Assembly (NCBI RefSeq): GCF_002994445.1
Contig: NZ_MRZJ01000004.1
Location: 124,001-188,000, forward strand
DNA length: 64,000 nucleotides
Source: Staphylococcus simulans
GTDB lineage: Bacteria > Bacillota > Bacilli > Staphylococcales > Staphylococcaceae
Direction: 5' to 3'
The notes under the pieces are model-generated. The model searched no databases. It had not been told where the DNA came from and worked only from the letters and a program-made list of their open reading frames with translations. Of the stretch, positions 1 through 9,153 are shown one piece after another (the stretch's first letter is position 1; the number at the start of each line of letters is the position of its first letter). Position numbers and translations under genes: made by a program.

Positions 1-289
1 ACATATGAGCACTGTGTCCGCCGACCATAACCCAATAAGAACCGATAATAGTTACTAGGGTAATGATAATGGCGAAGATAACTTTGAATAATTGTGTGCG
101 TCCGTCGCGACCTTCAGTTAAGTGCATGAACATTAACAATTGAAGTGCTGCTTGGATAAACGCGAATCCAAAGATAATTGTAATCTTAGCATTAAGTGTC
201 AATGATGTGTAAAGAGTCACGAAAACTGCTAATAGTGTCAAGACAATTGAGGCAATAAAGCCGACTGTGTGTTTTGCTATTGTACTCAT
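1..289 (-). CDS. qoxD: Quinol oxidase subunit IV QoxD (cut at window edge)
   Basis: Small membrane subunit of the cytochrome aa3-type menaquinol oxidase, which needs it for assembly and stability. The 96 codons visible here start with [10 protein letters not shown], contain three hydrophobic segments and keep the subunit IV signature [12 protein letters not shown] between segments two and three. The frame is still open at base 1, but the family is about 96 residues long, so only the extreme C-terminus can be missing. Its ATG overlaps the qoxC stop (ATGA), as expected for translational coupling. It is the last gene of qoxABCD. Confidence 0.93.
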   Translation of the reverse strand, partial: MSTIAKHTVGFIASIVLTLLAVFVTLYTSLTLNAKITIIFGFAFIQAALQLLMFMHLTEGRDGRTQLFKVIFAIIITLVTIIGSYWVMVGGHSAHM

Positions 290-888
290 CCGCTATACAC
301 CATCCCTATCATGTATACTGCAGTGAAGATGAAGACCCAAACAACATCTAAGAAGTGCCAGTATAAACTTACTATAAATAATTTAGGCGCATTGTCTGTA
401 TTAAGTCCGCGTCTTGCAACTTGGATTAATAAACAGATTACCCAACCGATACCTAATGAAACGTGGGCACCGTGTGTTCCTAACAAGATGAAGAAACTAG
501 ACCAGTAAGAACCGATTTGAGGTGTTACACCCTCATGAGCATAATGTGCGAATTCGTAAATTTCTAAAGCTACGAATAACACACCAAGCAATACTGTGAT
601 AATCATCCAGATCATCATTAATTTTTGCTTTTCTTGTCTCATATAATAAATTGAAATACCACAAGTATATGAACTGATTAATAACGCGAATGTCATTAAT
701 AAGATAAGCGGTAATTCGAATAAATCAGTTGTAAGCATATTTGCGTAATCGCCACCATGCTGCATGATAAGCAATGTAGCAAATAGAGTACCGAATAAAG
801 AGAATTCAGCTGTTAGGAAGATCCAAAAGCCAAACTTATTTACTTCACCTTCATGCGATTGTGCATCAATTGTTTTTGTATCATGCAT
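286..888 (-). CDS. qoxC: Quinol oxidase subunit III QoxC
   Basis: Subunit III of the haem-copper menaquinol oxidase, an integral membrane protein with five predicted helices and no redox centre. I chose the ATG at 888 ([10 protein letters not shown]) instead of one twelve codons upstream: it gives 200 residues, the usual staphylococcal length, and it overlaps the end of qoxB by 8 bases. The conserved subunit III segments [18 protein letters not shown] and [14 protein letters not shown] are present. It is the third gene of qoxABCD and is translationally coupled to both neighbours. Confidence 0.95.
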   Translation of the reverse strand: MHDTKTIDAQSHEGEVNKFGFWIFLTAEFSLFGTLFATLLIMQHGGDYANMLTTDLFELPLILLMTFALLISSYTCGISIYYMRQEKQKLMMIWMIITVLLGVLFVALEIYEFAHYAHEGVTPQIGSYWSSFFILLGTHGAHVSLGIGWVICLLIQVARRGLNTDNAPKLFIVSLYWHFLDVVWVFIFTAVYMIGMVYSG

Positions 889-2863
889 GACTCTCAGCCT
901 CCCGTTCTTTTTCACGAGCTTCACGAAGTTTTGCTTCAGTAGCAGCTACTTCAGAAGCTGGGATATAGTAACCATGGTCGACTTGGAAACTTCTGTAAAC
1001 CATAGTGCCTAAAGTACCGATTAAGCAGATAATTGCAGGTACGATAGTTTCAAATGTTAAGAAGAATGAACCTACAGTTAAGAAGATAGCCATAAAGAAT
1101 CCGACAGGTGTGTTGTTAGGCATGTGGATGTCTTTATAATTATGGTTATCTAAATAGTGACGGCCTTGTTTCTTCATGTCTACGAATGTATCTAAATCAT
1201 CCCAGTCTGGAGTGATTGCGAAGTTGTACACTGGTGGAATTGAAGAAGCTGTACTCCACTCAAGTGAACGTCCGATACCCCATGAGTCGCCAGTAGCGAT
1301 ACGTGGTTCTTTAAGGTGACTGTATACGATGTTGACTACTAAGAATAAGAAGCCGATTGACATCAGTAAAGCACCGATTGTAGAAATTACGTTTAACATG
1401 AACCAACCGTCTGATGGCATGTAAGTGTATAAACGACGTGGCATACCATCTAAACCAAGAATGAATTGTGGCATGAAACAAACGTTGAATCCGATTACGA
1501 ATAACCAGAAGAACGGAATGTTCAAGCGTTCATTCAATTTGTAACCCATCATCTTAGGATACCAGAAGATAAGTGCTGCTAAACAAGCGAACACAACACC
1601 ACAAACTAATGTGTAGTGGAAGTGGGCTACTAAGAAGTACGTATTATGGTACTGATAGTCTGTTGAAGCCATTGCTAACATTACCCCTGTTACCCCACCG
1701 ATTGTGAACGTTGGGATGAACGCTAATGAGAATAGCATTGGCGATTCGAAAGAAATTCGACCTTGGTATAGCGTAGCTAACCAGTTGAATATTTTAACAC
1801 CGGTAGGCACAGCGATTAACATTGTTGAGATTGAGAAGAATGAGTTGATTAATGGACCATTACCCATAGTGAAGAAATGGTGAACCCATACTAAGAAACT
1901 CAAGAATGCGATTGCTGATGTTGCCCAAATCATACTCTTATGACCGAATAAGTGTTTACGTGCGAACGTTGAGATAATGTCTGAGAAAATACCGAATGCT
2001 GGAAGGACAACGATGTAAACCTCAGGGTGCCCCCAAACCCAGAAGAAGTTCGCCCAAAGCATTGGCATACCACCATTAGCAACTGTAAAGAATTGAGAAC
2101 CGAAGATACGGTCAATTGTCATAAGTGCTAATGTAACTGTGAAAATAGGGAATACCAAGATAACGATTAATGCAGTAACGAAAGTTGTTACTGTGAACAT
2201 TGGCATATCCATGAATTTCATAGTTGGTGTTTTCATTCGTAAGATTGTTACGAAGAAGTTAATACCTGTCATAAGTGTACCGATACCTGAAAGCTGAATC
2301 GCTAGCAAGTAGTAGTTGACACCAGGGCCAGGACTGAATTCACCGGCAAGCGGTGCGTAGTTAGTCCAACCTGCAGCAGGTGAACCACCGATAATGAATG
2401 ATATGTTGAATAACAACATACCACCAAAGAATAACCAGAAACTGATGTTATTCATAACTGGGAATGCAACGTCGCGTGCACCGATTTGTAATGGTACAAC
2501 AACGTTCCATAAACCGAAAATGAATGGCATTGCCATGAAGATAATCATGATAACACCGTGTGTAGTAAAGATTTCGTTATAGTGGTTAGATTCCAAGAAT
2601 GGGTTGTTTGGAATCGTTAATTGCGTACGAATCAAGATCGCATCAATACCACCGCGGACGAACATTAATACAGCACAAATCAGATACATTAATCCGATTT
2701 TCTTATGGTCAATTGTTGTGAACCATTCTCTGTAAAGATATTTCCATAACTTAAAGTAAGTGATTACTGCGATTACACCGATAACTAAGAATGGGGCACC
2801 GATTTGGGCCATTGTAATCATCCAGTTACCATGTACGAGTAATTCATGCCATGGGAAATTCAT
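881..2863 (-). CDS. qoxB: Quinol oxidase subunit I QoxB
   Basis: Catalytic subunit of the cytochrome aa3-type menaquinol oxidase: it reduces oxygen to water at a haem-CuB centre and pumps protons across the cell membrane. The 660-residue protein has the expected many-helix fold. Visible ligands include TTHG near residue 100 (low-spin haem), WGHPEVY near 285 (CuB His and the cross-linked Tyr), VHHF near 333 (two CuB His) and VAHFHY near 420 (haem His). The start ATG shares one base with the qoxA stop (TAATG). Its haem groups depend on ctaB and ctaA at the other end of the window. Confidence 0.97.
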   Translation of the reverse strand: MNFPWHELLVHGNWMITMAQIGAPFLVIGVIAVITYFKLWKYLYREWFTTIDHKKIGLMYLICAVLMFVRGGIDAILIRTQLTIPNNPFLESNHYNEIFTTHGVIMIIFMAMPFIFGLWNVVVPLQIGARDVAFPVMNNISFWLFFGGMLLFNISFIIGGSPAAGWTNYAPLAGEFSPGPGVNYYLLAIQLSGIGTLMTGINFFVTILRMKTPTMKFMDMPMFTVTTFVTALIVILVFPIFTVTLALMTIDRIFGSQFFTVANGGMPMLWANFFWVWGHPEVYIVVLPAFGIFSDIISTFARKHLFGHKSMIWATSAIAFLSFLVWVHHFFTMGNGPLINSFFSISTMLIAVPTGVKIFNWLATLYQGRISFESPMLFSLAFIPTFTIGGVTGVMLAMASTDYQYHNTYFLVAHFHYTLVCGVVFACLAALIFWYPKMMGYKLNERLNIPFFWLFVIGFNVCFMPQFILGLDGMPRRLYTYMPSDGWFMLNVISTIGALLMSIGFLFLVVNIVYSHLKEPRIATGDSWGIGRSLEWSTASSIPPVYNFAITPDWDDLDTFVDMKKQGRHYLDNHNYKDIHMPNNTPVGFFMAIFLTVGSFFLTFETIVPAIICLIGTLGTMVYRSFQVDHGYYIPASEVAATEAKLREAREKEREAESHA

Positions 2864-3975
2864 TAATGTTCACCTCCATTGTTTTTCTTTTGAAGCTCTT
2901 CAGCTTTTTCGTCTTTTGAACCTTTGTGAGCTTTTTCCATTTCGTCCATATTATGAGATTCGCCTTTCTTGAACTCATTATCATATGGTTGGTCGTTCTT
3001 AAGAATCATAGCTTCCATACCATGACGTTTGTACATAGCATTAGTAACTTGAGACTTACGAGCTGGATATTTAGCATCCGGTTTGTCAAGTACGCCTTCA
3101 GTTACATCGTAGAAGTTTGGATCCTTAGGTGTGTAGTGGAAACGTTTATATGCATAGAAGATGTATTCAGGGTCTGCAGCTGGGTCCACAAACGCCATGT
3201 GCGTACCGCTGAATGTCAACTCTTCGTTTTTAGTTGTAGGCAGTAATTGTTTATCAAAAGCATCTTGTGAAATCTTAGGTGCTTTTTTAGCTTTTTCTAC
3301 CCATTTGTTGAACTCTGAGTTGCTTACTGCTTTTACTGGGAATGTTTGACGAGCGAAACCTTCACCGTTGAAGTTTGAGTTACGTCCACGGAACGTACCT
3401 TCTTGGTTAGCTTCTAATGTCCATTCCATTGTCATTGCAGTCATTGCATATTTTTGACCGCCAAGTTGTGGAATCCAGAAACTTGTCATTGTATCCATAG
3501 CTTGCAACTTGAATACAATCGGACGATCTTTTGGAATCGTAATGTGATTCACTGTTTCAATTTTTTGCTCTGGATAAGCAAAGAACCATTTGAATCCTGC
3601 ACTTGTTGCATAAACGACGACAGGGTCTTTGTCTTTTGCAGGCGGTGCATCGTACTCATAAAGTGTTTTGACTGTTGGAATAGCCAAAGCAAGTAAGATG
3701 ATAAATGGTACGGTGAACCAAATAGTTTCTAATAAAGCACTGTGATGTACTTTACCTGATTGTGTTGTATTTGAATAACGGTATTTATAAGCAAATACTG
3801 CGAATAGAACAAATACAACCACGACAATAACAAGCATAAAGATGATTGAATAAATGATCAGCCATTTCAAACTGCTTGCCATTGGCCCTTTTGGGTTAAG
3901 TACTTCCATATGTTCACAACCACTGAGTAAAATCAGTGAGCCGAACAATAGAAGCAAAGACTTGATTTTTGACAC
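2863..3975 (-). CDS. qoxA: Quinol oxidase subunit II QoxA (lipoprotein)
   Basis: Subunit II of the menaquinol oxidase. It begins with a lipoprotein signal (LILLSGC, Cys at about residue 20), has two membrane segments (about 37-60 and 80-100) and then an extracellular cupredoxin domain. No CuA ligand cluster is visible, consistent with a quinol and not a cytochrome c oxidase. The C-terminal 60 residues are highly charged and rich in Lys and Glu. The start is GTG, preceded by AGGAGG at 8 bases. It is the first gene of qoxABCD; a promoter lies 43-70 bases upstream. Confidence 0.95.
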   Translation of the reverse strand: MSKIKSLLLLFGSLILLSGCEHMEVLNPKGPMASSLKWLIIYSIIFMLVIVVVVFVLFAVFAYKYRYSNTTQSGKVHHSALLETIWFTVPFIILLALAIPTVKTLYEYDAPPAKDKDPVVVYATSAGFKWFFAYPEQKIETVNHITIPKDRPIVFKLQAMDTMTSFWIPQLGGQKYAMTAMTMEWTLEANQEGTFRGRNSNFNGEGFARQTFPVKAVSNSEFNKWVEKAKKAPKISQDAFDKQLLPTTKNEELTFSGTHMAFVDPAADPEYIFYAYKRFHYTPKDPNFYDVTEGVLDKPDAKYPARKSQVTNAMYKRHGMEAMILKNDQPYDNEFKKGESHNMDEMEKAHKGSKDEKAEELQKKNNGGEH

Positions 3976-4017
3976 TTTATTGACCTCCTAATACTACAAT
4001 TGTAGGGCTTAACAATA

Positions 4018-4045
4018 ATTTTAGTTTATTACGCAATATTTACAA
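4018..4045 (-). promoter_or_regulatory. Probable qoxABCD promoter
   Basis: On the minus strand TTGTAA and TAAAAT are separated by 16 bases, giving a leader of about 35 bases before the qoxA GTG. It lies downstream of a terminator-like hairpin, so it could be an internal promoter. The match is moderate. Confidence 0.45.
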
Positions 4046-4065
4046 GTGGGTATAAGGATTTTTTT

Positions 4066-4114
4066 TAATAAAAAATAAAGAAAGCCTTACAGACACTAGG
4101 ACTGACGGGCTTTC
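4066..4114 (-). terminator. Terminator-like hairpin upstream of qoxA
   Basis: On the minus strand GAAAGCC pairs with GGCTTTC across a 21-base loop, followed by a T-rich run (TTTATTTTTT). It is either a second terminator for the gene ending at 4276 or an attenuator in a longer qoxA leader. Confidence 0.5.
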
Positions 4115-4173
4115 ACAGATTTGTTAAATTTATGTGTCCATTTTGTGAATACTGTCATAAATCGTGGAAAACA

Positions 4174-4233
4174 CAAAAAAGGACGCTACAATTGAGAACC
4201 CTTATCAATTAAGGGGCTGAAGGAGATAGCGTC
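4174..4233 (-). terminator. Terminator of the DUF5011 gene
   Basis: On the minus strand GACGCTA (4233-4227) pairs with TAGCGTC (4188-4182), enclosing a second hairpin (CCCTT/AAGGG). A run of six T follows. The unusually long, two-level structure begins 43 bases after the stop codon of the gene at 4276. Confidence 0.75.
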
Positions 4234-4275
4234 AAAATATAAAAATATAATTCAAGAATTTAATCAGAACGGTTA

Positions 4276-4593
4276 TTATTTGACTTCTATGTAACGTTCT
4301 GAAATATCTTTTGCGCCATCAGAATCGATGACTTGATACTGAACTTTATATTTTCCTACAGTATTTGTATCAACGTGACCGCTGACTTTGATTTGATCAG
4401 TAAGGTCACCATCTTCTTTATCATATGCAGAAACGCCGTTAAGCAAATTATAATTTTCGCCTTTTTGAATAATTGCATCTTCAACGCCTTTAAGCTTTGG
4501 AACAGTATTATCCGTAGCTTCAGCATTTAAGTTTGGTGTAACTAGTGTAGCTGAAACACCAAGAGCCGATAGTGACTGTAATAGTTTGTTCAT
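4276..4593 (-). CDS. Small secreted protein with Ig-like DUF5011 domain
   Basis: A 105-residue protein with a short hydrophobic N-terminus that may be a signal peptide (cleavage plausible after LNAEA, about residue 26). One bacterial Ig-like domain of the DUF5011 type follows, with the typical pattern VSAYDKEDGDLTDQIKV, VNT-GKY-V-Y-V-D and SERYIEVK at the end. Such domains are usually surface or extracellular modules; no catalytic part is present. A clear GGAGG lies 8 bases before the ATG. A related small gene stands upstream of qoxA in other staphylococci. Its function is unknown. Confidence 0.8.
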   Translation of the reverse strand: MNKLLQSLSALGVSATLVTPNLNAEATDNTVPKLKGVEDAIIQKGENYNLLNGVSAYDKEDGDLTDQIKVSGHVDTNTVGKYKVQYQVIDSDGAKDISERYIEVK

Positions 4594-5063
4594 TGTTTAA
4601 ACCTCCGTATTCAATGGCTAATCATTAAATGGATAATAGTCGTACATCACTTATCGTAGGGTGATGTGCATTTAAGTTATTTTTAATATATCGATTTTCG
4701 TTCGTATTTTCATCCTACTATGGACCGAATCTTGTTAACAAGTCTTATTTTAGAGGTTTATTATGAAAATCAGATTAAAAAACTGTTAAATTTTGCGATT
4801 TGTCAAATATTTACTGTGTAAGAGAAGAAAAAATAAATAAAGGGATATAGAAAAATCAGAATCTGGTTTTTAACAAGGTCTGTATCTGAATAAAAATCTG
4901 GTCAGTTTGTTTCGAAATTGTCACAATGTCTATAAAATATATGGAAAGATTTTGAACGATACCTCAATAATATTGTCTGTTATGTGAACTCGATTACTTA
5001 AAAGTTTTAATTTCGACATAAACATATTATGATAGAAATGAGTCGAAGAGGGAGTGAAGTTTT
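4594..5063. promoter_or_regulatory. Divergent intergenic region (DUF5011 gene / hmp)
   Basis: This AT-rich region of 470 bases holds no convincing gene. An inverted repeat (TACATCAC at 4643-4650 with GTGATGTG at 4661-4668) sits just upstream of the DUF5011 gene. ATTGTCACAAT at 4917-4927 is a TTGTGACA-type box upstream of hmp. Possible hmp -10 hexamers are TATAAA at 4931 (TTGTTT 18 bases upstream) and TATGAT at 5028; neither has a good -35, so the start site is uncertain. Confidence 0.45.
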
Positions 5064-6212
5064 ATGTTATCTGAAAAAGATAAAGATATTATCAAACAAA
5101 CAGTACCAGTTCTTCAAGAAAGAGGTGTGGAAATCACATCATTCTTCTACAACAGAATGTTTAATGAACATCCAGAACTTCGTAATATGTTCAACCAAAC
5201 CAACCAGAAAAAAGGTTTGCAATCCACAGCCTTAGCTCAAACTGTATTAGCTGCAGCAGCGAATATTGAAAAATTAGGCGCAATCATGCCTGTAGTTAAA
5301 GAAATTGCTTACAAACACTGTGCACTTCAAGTACCAGAATCAGGTTACAAAATTGTAGGTGAAAATTTAATCGCCGCAATCATGCACGTGTTGGGTTTAA
5401 AAGAAGAAGATCCGATTATCCAAGCTTGGATCAATGCATATTGGGAAATTGCTGATGTTTTCATTCAAGTTGAAAAAGAAATGTATGCTGAAATGTTATG
5501 GGACGGCTTCCAACCTTTCTCAATTACAAATATTGAAAATGTAGCTTCTGATATTAAAGCATTCACAGTTTCATCTGATAAATATGATTTAAGCAATTTT
5601 GAAGCTGGACAATATATTACTGTAGATGTATCAAGCGAAAAACTTCCATATAGAGCAAAACGCCACTATTCAATTGTAGGCGGAGATGAAGATACATTAA
5701 CATTTGCGGTTAAACGCGATGTATCAGAAGATAATGAAGGTGAAGTTTCAACTATCCTTCATGATGAATTCAAAGTCGGAGATGACATTAATTTATCAGC
5801 ACCAGTCGGAGCATTCAGATTGCACAACACTGATAAAGATCAATTGTTACTCGCTTCAGGTATTGGTGTTACACCATTAGTTTCAATGTTTGAAAAAGCT
5901 ATTGAAGTTGATGCGCCTAGCATTCAATTCATTCACAACGTCAAAGACATTAATGATGTGCCGTTTGCACAACGCTTATCTAATGACGCTGAAGAAAATG
6001 ATCATGCTACTTATGAAATTCATGATCGCGAAGCAGACGGTTATATTACAAAAGAACATTTAAAACAATATATCTCAAAAGATACAGAAGTTTATGTATG
6101 CGGCGGTATTCCATTCTTAAAATCAATCGTGAATGAACTTTATGAATTGGGTGTAGATAAATCTCAAATTCATTTCGAAACATTCATTCCGCGTTTAAGT
6201 GTAGAAGTATAA
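5064..6212 (+). CDS. hmp: Flavohaemoprotein (nitric oxide dioxygenase)
   Basis: Cytoplasmic enzyme that oxidises nitric oxide to nitrate with oxygen and NAD(P)H. The 382 residues contain a globin domain (1-135; Tyr29, Gln53 and proximal His85 in KHCALQ), an FAD domain (about 150-255; RHYSIVG) and a C-terminal NAD-binding domain (GIGVTPL, YVCGG). Length and domain order equal those of bacterial Hmp. The ATG follows AGGGAGTGAAG. It is a single gene with its own strong terminator. Placement beside the quinol oxidase operon makes sense because NO inhibits haem-copper oxidases. Confidence 0.96.
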   Translation: MLSEKDKDIIKQTVPVLQERGVEITSFFYNRMFNEHPELRNMFNQTNQKKGLQSTALAQTVLAAAANIEKLGAIMPVVKEIAYKHCALQVPESGYKIVGENLIAAIMHVLGLKEEDPIIQAWINAYWEIADVFIQVEKEMYAEMLWDGFQPFSITNIENVASDIKAFTVSSDKYDLSNFEAGQYITVDVSSEKLPYRAKRHYSIVGGDEDTLTFAVKRDVSEDNEGEVSTILHDEFKVGDDINLSAPVGAFRLHNTDKDQLLLASGIGVTPLVSMFEKAIEVDAPSIQFIHNVKDINDVPFAQRLSNDAEENDHATYEIHDREADGYITKEHLKQYISKDTEVYVCGGIPFLKSIVNELYELGVDKSQIHFETFIPRLSVEV

Positions 6213-6242
6213 TCGCAACTTAAAACAAATTGCTGAAATTAT

Positions 6243-6290
6243 GGGAGCTGCTTATTCCGAATGTTGTCGGAGTAAGCAGCTCCCTTTTTT
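6243..6290 (+). terminator. hmp terminator
   Basis: An 18-bp stem (5' arm 6243-6260, 3' arm 6267-6284, one G-T pair) with a 6-base loop is followed by six T. It is a textbook strong intrinsic terminator. Confidence 0.95.
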
Positions 6291-6314
6291 CGTATTTCAA
6301 ATCGTGTCAAAAAG

Positions 6315-6343
6315 TGTTCATCGTGAATAAAGATTGATATGAT
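6315..6343 (+). promoter_or_regulatory. Probable promoter of the M42 peptidase gene
   Basis: Extended -10 TGATATGAT (hexamer 6338-6343) with a weak -35 TGTTCA 17 bases upstream. The start codon follows 27 bases later. Confidence 0.5.
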
Positions 6344-6370
6344 AAGTAGAAAAGAAGGGGGATTTTACAT

Positions 6371-7447
6371 ATGGATAAAACAAACAAATTATTAAAAACA
6401 TTAACAGATGTGAATGGTACAGCAGGTCATGAGTATAAGGTTAAAAAAGTAATGAAAGATTACTTGGAACCTGTATCAGATGAACTAGTTGAGGATAATT
6501 TAGGCGGTATCTTCGGTAAGAAGAAAGCAGCAAAAGGTTCTAAAACAGTTATGGTTGCGGGACATTTAGATGAAGTAGGTTTTATGGTGACTCAAATCGA
6601 TGATAACGGCTTCTTGAAATTTATACCGGTTGGCGGTTGGTGGAACCAAGTCATGTTATCTCAAAAAGTTACAGTAACAACAGACGACGATAAAGAAATC
6701 AGAGGGATTATCGGATCTAAACCGCCGCATGTGCTGACACCTGAACAAAGAAAAGCACCGATTGATATGAAGGAAATGTTTATCGATATTGGCGTGAAAT
6801 CAAAAGAAGAAGCGCAAAAAATAGGGGTAGATATCGGTGACATGGTAACACCATATTCTGAGTTTGAAGTATTAGGCAACGATGATTATTTAACTGCTAA
6901 AGCATTTGACAACCGTTTTGGTTGCGCACTGGCAGTTGAAACATTAAATCATTTAAAAGATACGTCAATCAATATTGATTTAGTGTCAGGTGCAACAGTA
7001 CAAGAAGAAGTAGGGTTGCGCGGTGCGAAAGTCGCAGCTAATAAAATCAAGCCGGATTTAGCAATTGCAGTAGATGTCGGTATTGCTTATGATACGCCAG
7101 GAATGGGCGGAGGTATGCATGAAGCAGAATTAGGCAAAGGACCTTTAGTTGTGATGATGGATGCTTCTGTTATCGGACACTCTGGTTTCAGAAAACATGT
7201 TAAAAAAGTTGCAGAAGAAAAAGGAATTGAAGTGCAATGGGATACAACGCCAGGCGGCGGTACAGATGCCGGCAGTATCCACTTAGCAAATGAAGGAATT
7301 CCATCTATTGTTATCGGTGTGCCTTTACGTTACATGCACTCTAATGTTTCTGTAATGCATAAACAAGATTATCTTAATGCTGTAAAACTAGTAACAGAAG
7401 TTGTGAAATCATTAGATGACGAAACAGTAGACAATATTATTTGGTAA
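6371..7447 (+). CDS. M42 family metallo-aminopeptidase
   Basis: Cytoplasmic, cobalt- or zinc-dependent aminopeptidase of family M42 (glutamyl aminopeptidase/YsdC type), expected to trim short peptides. The 358 residues carry the family metal ligands: GHLDE (His and Asp), KAFDNRFG (bridging Asp), VQEEVGLRG (catalytic Glu plus ligand Glu), AVDVG (Asp) and a C-terminal MHSN His. AAGGGGG stands 9 bases before the ATG. The gene is monocistronic, with a promoter and a shared downstream terminator. Its exact substrate, and whether it also acts as an endoglucanase-like protein as some annotations say, cannot be told. Confidence 0.9.
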   Translation: MDKTNKLLKTLTDVNGTAGHEYKVKKVMKDYLEPVSDELVEDNLGGIFGKKKAAKGSKTVMVAGHLDEVGFMVTQIDDNGFLKFIPVGGWWNQVMLSQKVTVTTDDDKEIRGIIGSKPPHVLTPEQRKAPIDMKEMFIDIGVKSKEEAQKIGVDIGDMVTPYSEFEVLGNDDYLTAKAFDNRFGCALAVETLNHLKDTSINIDLVSGATVQEEVGLRGAKVAANKIKPDLAIAVDVGIAYDTPGMGGGMHEAELGKGPLVVMMDASVIGHSGFRKHVKKVAEEKGIEVQWDTTPGGGTDAGSIHLANEGIPSIVIGVPLRYMHSNVSVMHKQDYLNAVKLVTEVVKSLDDETVDNIIW

Positions 7448-7519
7448 GTACAAAAGACGAACATTCTTAATTGCGAACAAATGAAAACACGGATTTTTAT
7501 AAAGAGAACGCATATAAAA

Positions 7520-7565
7520 AACGGGCGGCATGCTTAATTAAAAGCAAACCGTCCGTTTTATTTTA
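7520..7565. terminator. Bidirectional terminator between M42 gene and folD
   Basis: AACGGGCGG (7520-7528) pairs with CCGTCCGTT (7549-7557); a T-rich run follows on the plus strand and the minus strand also has T-rich flank. It serves the converging M42 and folD genes. Confidence 0.85.
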
Positions 7566-7602
7566 GATACCCCTCAATGTATCTGTTATATAACGCAGTG
7601 TC

Positions 7603-8463
7603 TTATTTGTTTAAGCCTCTGCGCATTTTTTCTGCTAATAAAGTGTTGTTTAATACCATAGTGATTGTCATTGGGCCTACACCGCCTGGAACTGGAGTGA
7701 TTGCGCCTGCAACTTCTTTCACTTCGTCGTATTCAACGTCACCTTTTAATTTGCCGTTTTCATCTGGAGTATTACCTACGTCGATGACTACAGCGCCTTC
7801 TTTTACGTCATCTTTCGTAACTAAACCAGGACGTCCAACAGCACTTACAATTACATCCGCATTTTTAAGATGTTTGCTCATGTCTTTAGAACGTGAGTGC
7901 AAGATAGTAACTGTTGCGTTTTCTTGAAGTAATAATTTAGAAACAGGTTGGCCCACGATGTGTGAACGTCCGATAACAACTGCTTCTTTACCTTCTAAAT
8001 CAATATCCGCATTTTTCAATAATTCCATAACACCAAGTGGTGTACAAGGTACGAATGTTTGTTCGTCAATATACAATTTACCGATGTTTGCCGGGTGGAA
8101 GCCGTCAACGTCTTTTTCTGGGTTGATTGCTTCTAATACTTTTTGTTCGCTTACTTGTTTTGGAAGCGGAACTTGTACAAGAATACCGCTGACTGAGTCA
8201 TCGTTGTTTAAACGGTCTAATTCGTTTAATACTTCTTCTTCAGTCGCTGTTTCTTCTAAATGAACAATTTCAGAAATCATGCCGATTTTTTCAGCAGCTT
8301 TCTTTTTTGATCTTACATAGCTCATGCTTGCGCCATCGTTACCTACAAGAATAACGGAAAGTTTTGGCGTATAGCCCTCTTTTTTTAACGCTTCAACTTG
8401 ATCTTGCAATCCTTGACGATAATCTTTAGCAATTTGCTTGCCATCTAAAATTTTTGCAACCAT
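7603..8463 (-). CDS. folD: Bifunctional methylene-THF dehydrogenase / cyclohydrolase
   Basis: Interconverts 5,10-methylene- and 10-formyl-tetrahydrofolate, making the one-carbon donor used by PurN and PurH. The 286 residues contain the catalytic region [13 protein letters not shown] (Tyr and Lys of the active site), the PLPKQ motif and the Rossmann segment [16 protein letters not shown] precedes the ATG. It is transcribed away from purE, with a PurBox-like site directly upstream, so it probably belongs to the same PurR regulon. A single gene with the usual family length. Confidence 0.96.
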   Translation of the reverse strand: MVAKILDGKQIAKDYRQGLQDQVEALKKEGYTPKLSVILVGNDGASMSYVRSKKKAAEKIGMISEIVHLEETATEEEVLNELDRLNNDDSVSGILVQVPLPKQVSEQKVLEAINPEKDVDGFHPANIGKLYIDEQTFVPCTPLGVMELLKNADIDLEGKEAVVIGRSHIVGQPVSKLLLQENATVTILHSRSKDMSKHLKNADVIVSAVGRPGLVTKDDVKEGAVVIDVGNTPDENGKLKGDVEYDEVKEVAGAITPVPGGVGPMTITMVLNNTLLAEKMRRGLNK

Positions 8464-8481
8464 GTGTAAATTCCTCCTAAT

Positions 8482-8495
8482 ATTTTTCGAACTTT
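8482..8495 (-). promoter_or_regulatory. PurBox-like site upstream of folD
   Basis: ATTTTTCGAACTTT contains the CGAAC core of the PurR PurBox. Only one copy is clear on this side, 19 bases before the folD start, whereas purE has a full pair. Confidence 0.5.
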
Positions 8496-8533
8496 CCTTG
8501 ACATTAAGAAGTGTAAATCAACCATTTTCCGAT

Positions 8534-8579
8534 AAAAACCGGAACTTTGATTGAATATTCATCAGAAAGTTCGATTTTT
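8534..8579 (+). promoter_or_regulatory. PurR box pair of the pur operon
   Basis: AAAAACCGGAACTTT (8534-8548) and AAAGTTCGATTTTT (8566-8579) are inverted and separated by 17 bases. This is the arrangement known for the purine repressor PurR of Bacillus and Staphylococcus, which is released by PRPP. The second box ends just before the purE -35. Confidence 0.85.
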
Positions 8580-8581
8580 GA

Positions 8582-8611
8582 TTGAAAAAGCATGACCTGA
8601 TTTGTTATGCT
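8582..8611 (+). promoter_or_regulatory. purE operon promoter
   Basis: TTGAAA (8582-8587) and TATGCT (8606-8611) with an 18-base spacer, immediately after the PurBox pair and about 60 bases before purE. Confidence 0.65.
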
Positions 8612-8670
8612 ATATCTGTAATATACAACTTACTAGATTAAAATTTCAAATAATTGAAAGGGTGTTCAAT

Positions 8671-9153
8671 TTGAAAGTGGCAGTTATTATGGGCAGCTCC
8701 TCTGACTGGGACATGATGTCAGAAAGTTGCCAGATGTTAGAACAATTTGGAATTCCGTATGATAAGAAGGTTGTTTCTGCACATCGTACACCAAAACTTA
8801 TGTTTGATTTTGCGACTGAAGCAAGATTAAACGGTTATGATGTCATCATTGCAGGAGCAGGCGGCGCAGCACATTTACCAGGTATGGTTGCTTCTATGAC
8901 AACATTGCCTGTAATCGGAGTACCAATTGAGTCTAAGAGTCTAAAAGGTTTAGATTCATTACTTTCAATCGTCCAAATGCCTGGCGGCATTCCAGTTGCG
9001 ACAACAGCAATCGGAAAAGCAGGTGCGAAAAACGCTGGAATTCTTGCAGCTAGAATCTTAAGTATTCAAAGCGATGAAGTAAAAGAGAAATTAGAAGCTT
9101 ACCAACAATCACTAGTCGATAAAGTAGGAGAGATGCAAAGTGAACTTCAGTAA
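8671..9153 (+). CDS. purE: N5-carboxyaminoimidazole ribonucleotide mutase
   Basis: Moves the carboxyl group of N5-CAIR to give CAIR, one step of de novo purine synthesis. I place the start at the TTG at 8671 ([13 protein letters not shown]), which gives 160 residues as in other staphylococci; an upstream ATG would add 23 unconserved residues. AAAGGGTG lies before the TTG. The class I PurE signature GSSSDW, SAHRTP and [10 protein letters not shown] is intact. It is the first gene of the eleven-gene operon and overlaps purK by 14 bases. Confidence 0.95.
   Translation: MKVAVIMGSSSDWDMMSESCQMLEQFGIPYDKKVVSAHRTPKLMFDFATEARLNGYDVIIAGAGGAAHLPGMVASMTTLPVIGVPIESKSLKGLDSLLSIVQMPGGIPVATTAIGKAGAKNAGILAARILSIQSDEVKEKLEAYQQSLVDKVGEMQSELQ

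Noticed and set aside
4141-4160. A Rex operator upstream of qoxA
   Set aside because: Only one half-site (TTGTGAA) is intact; the other matches 5 of 7, so a Rex call is not justified without data.
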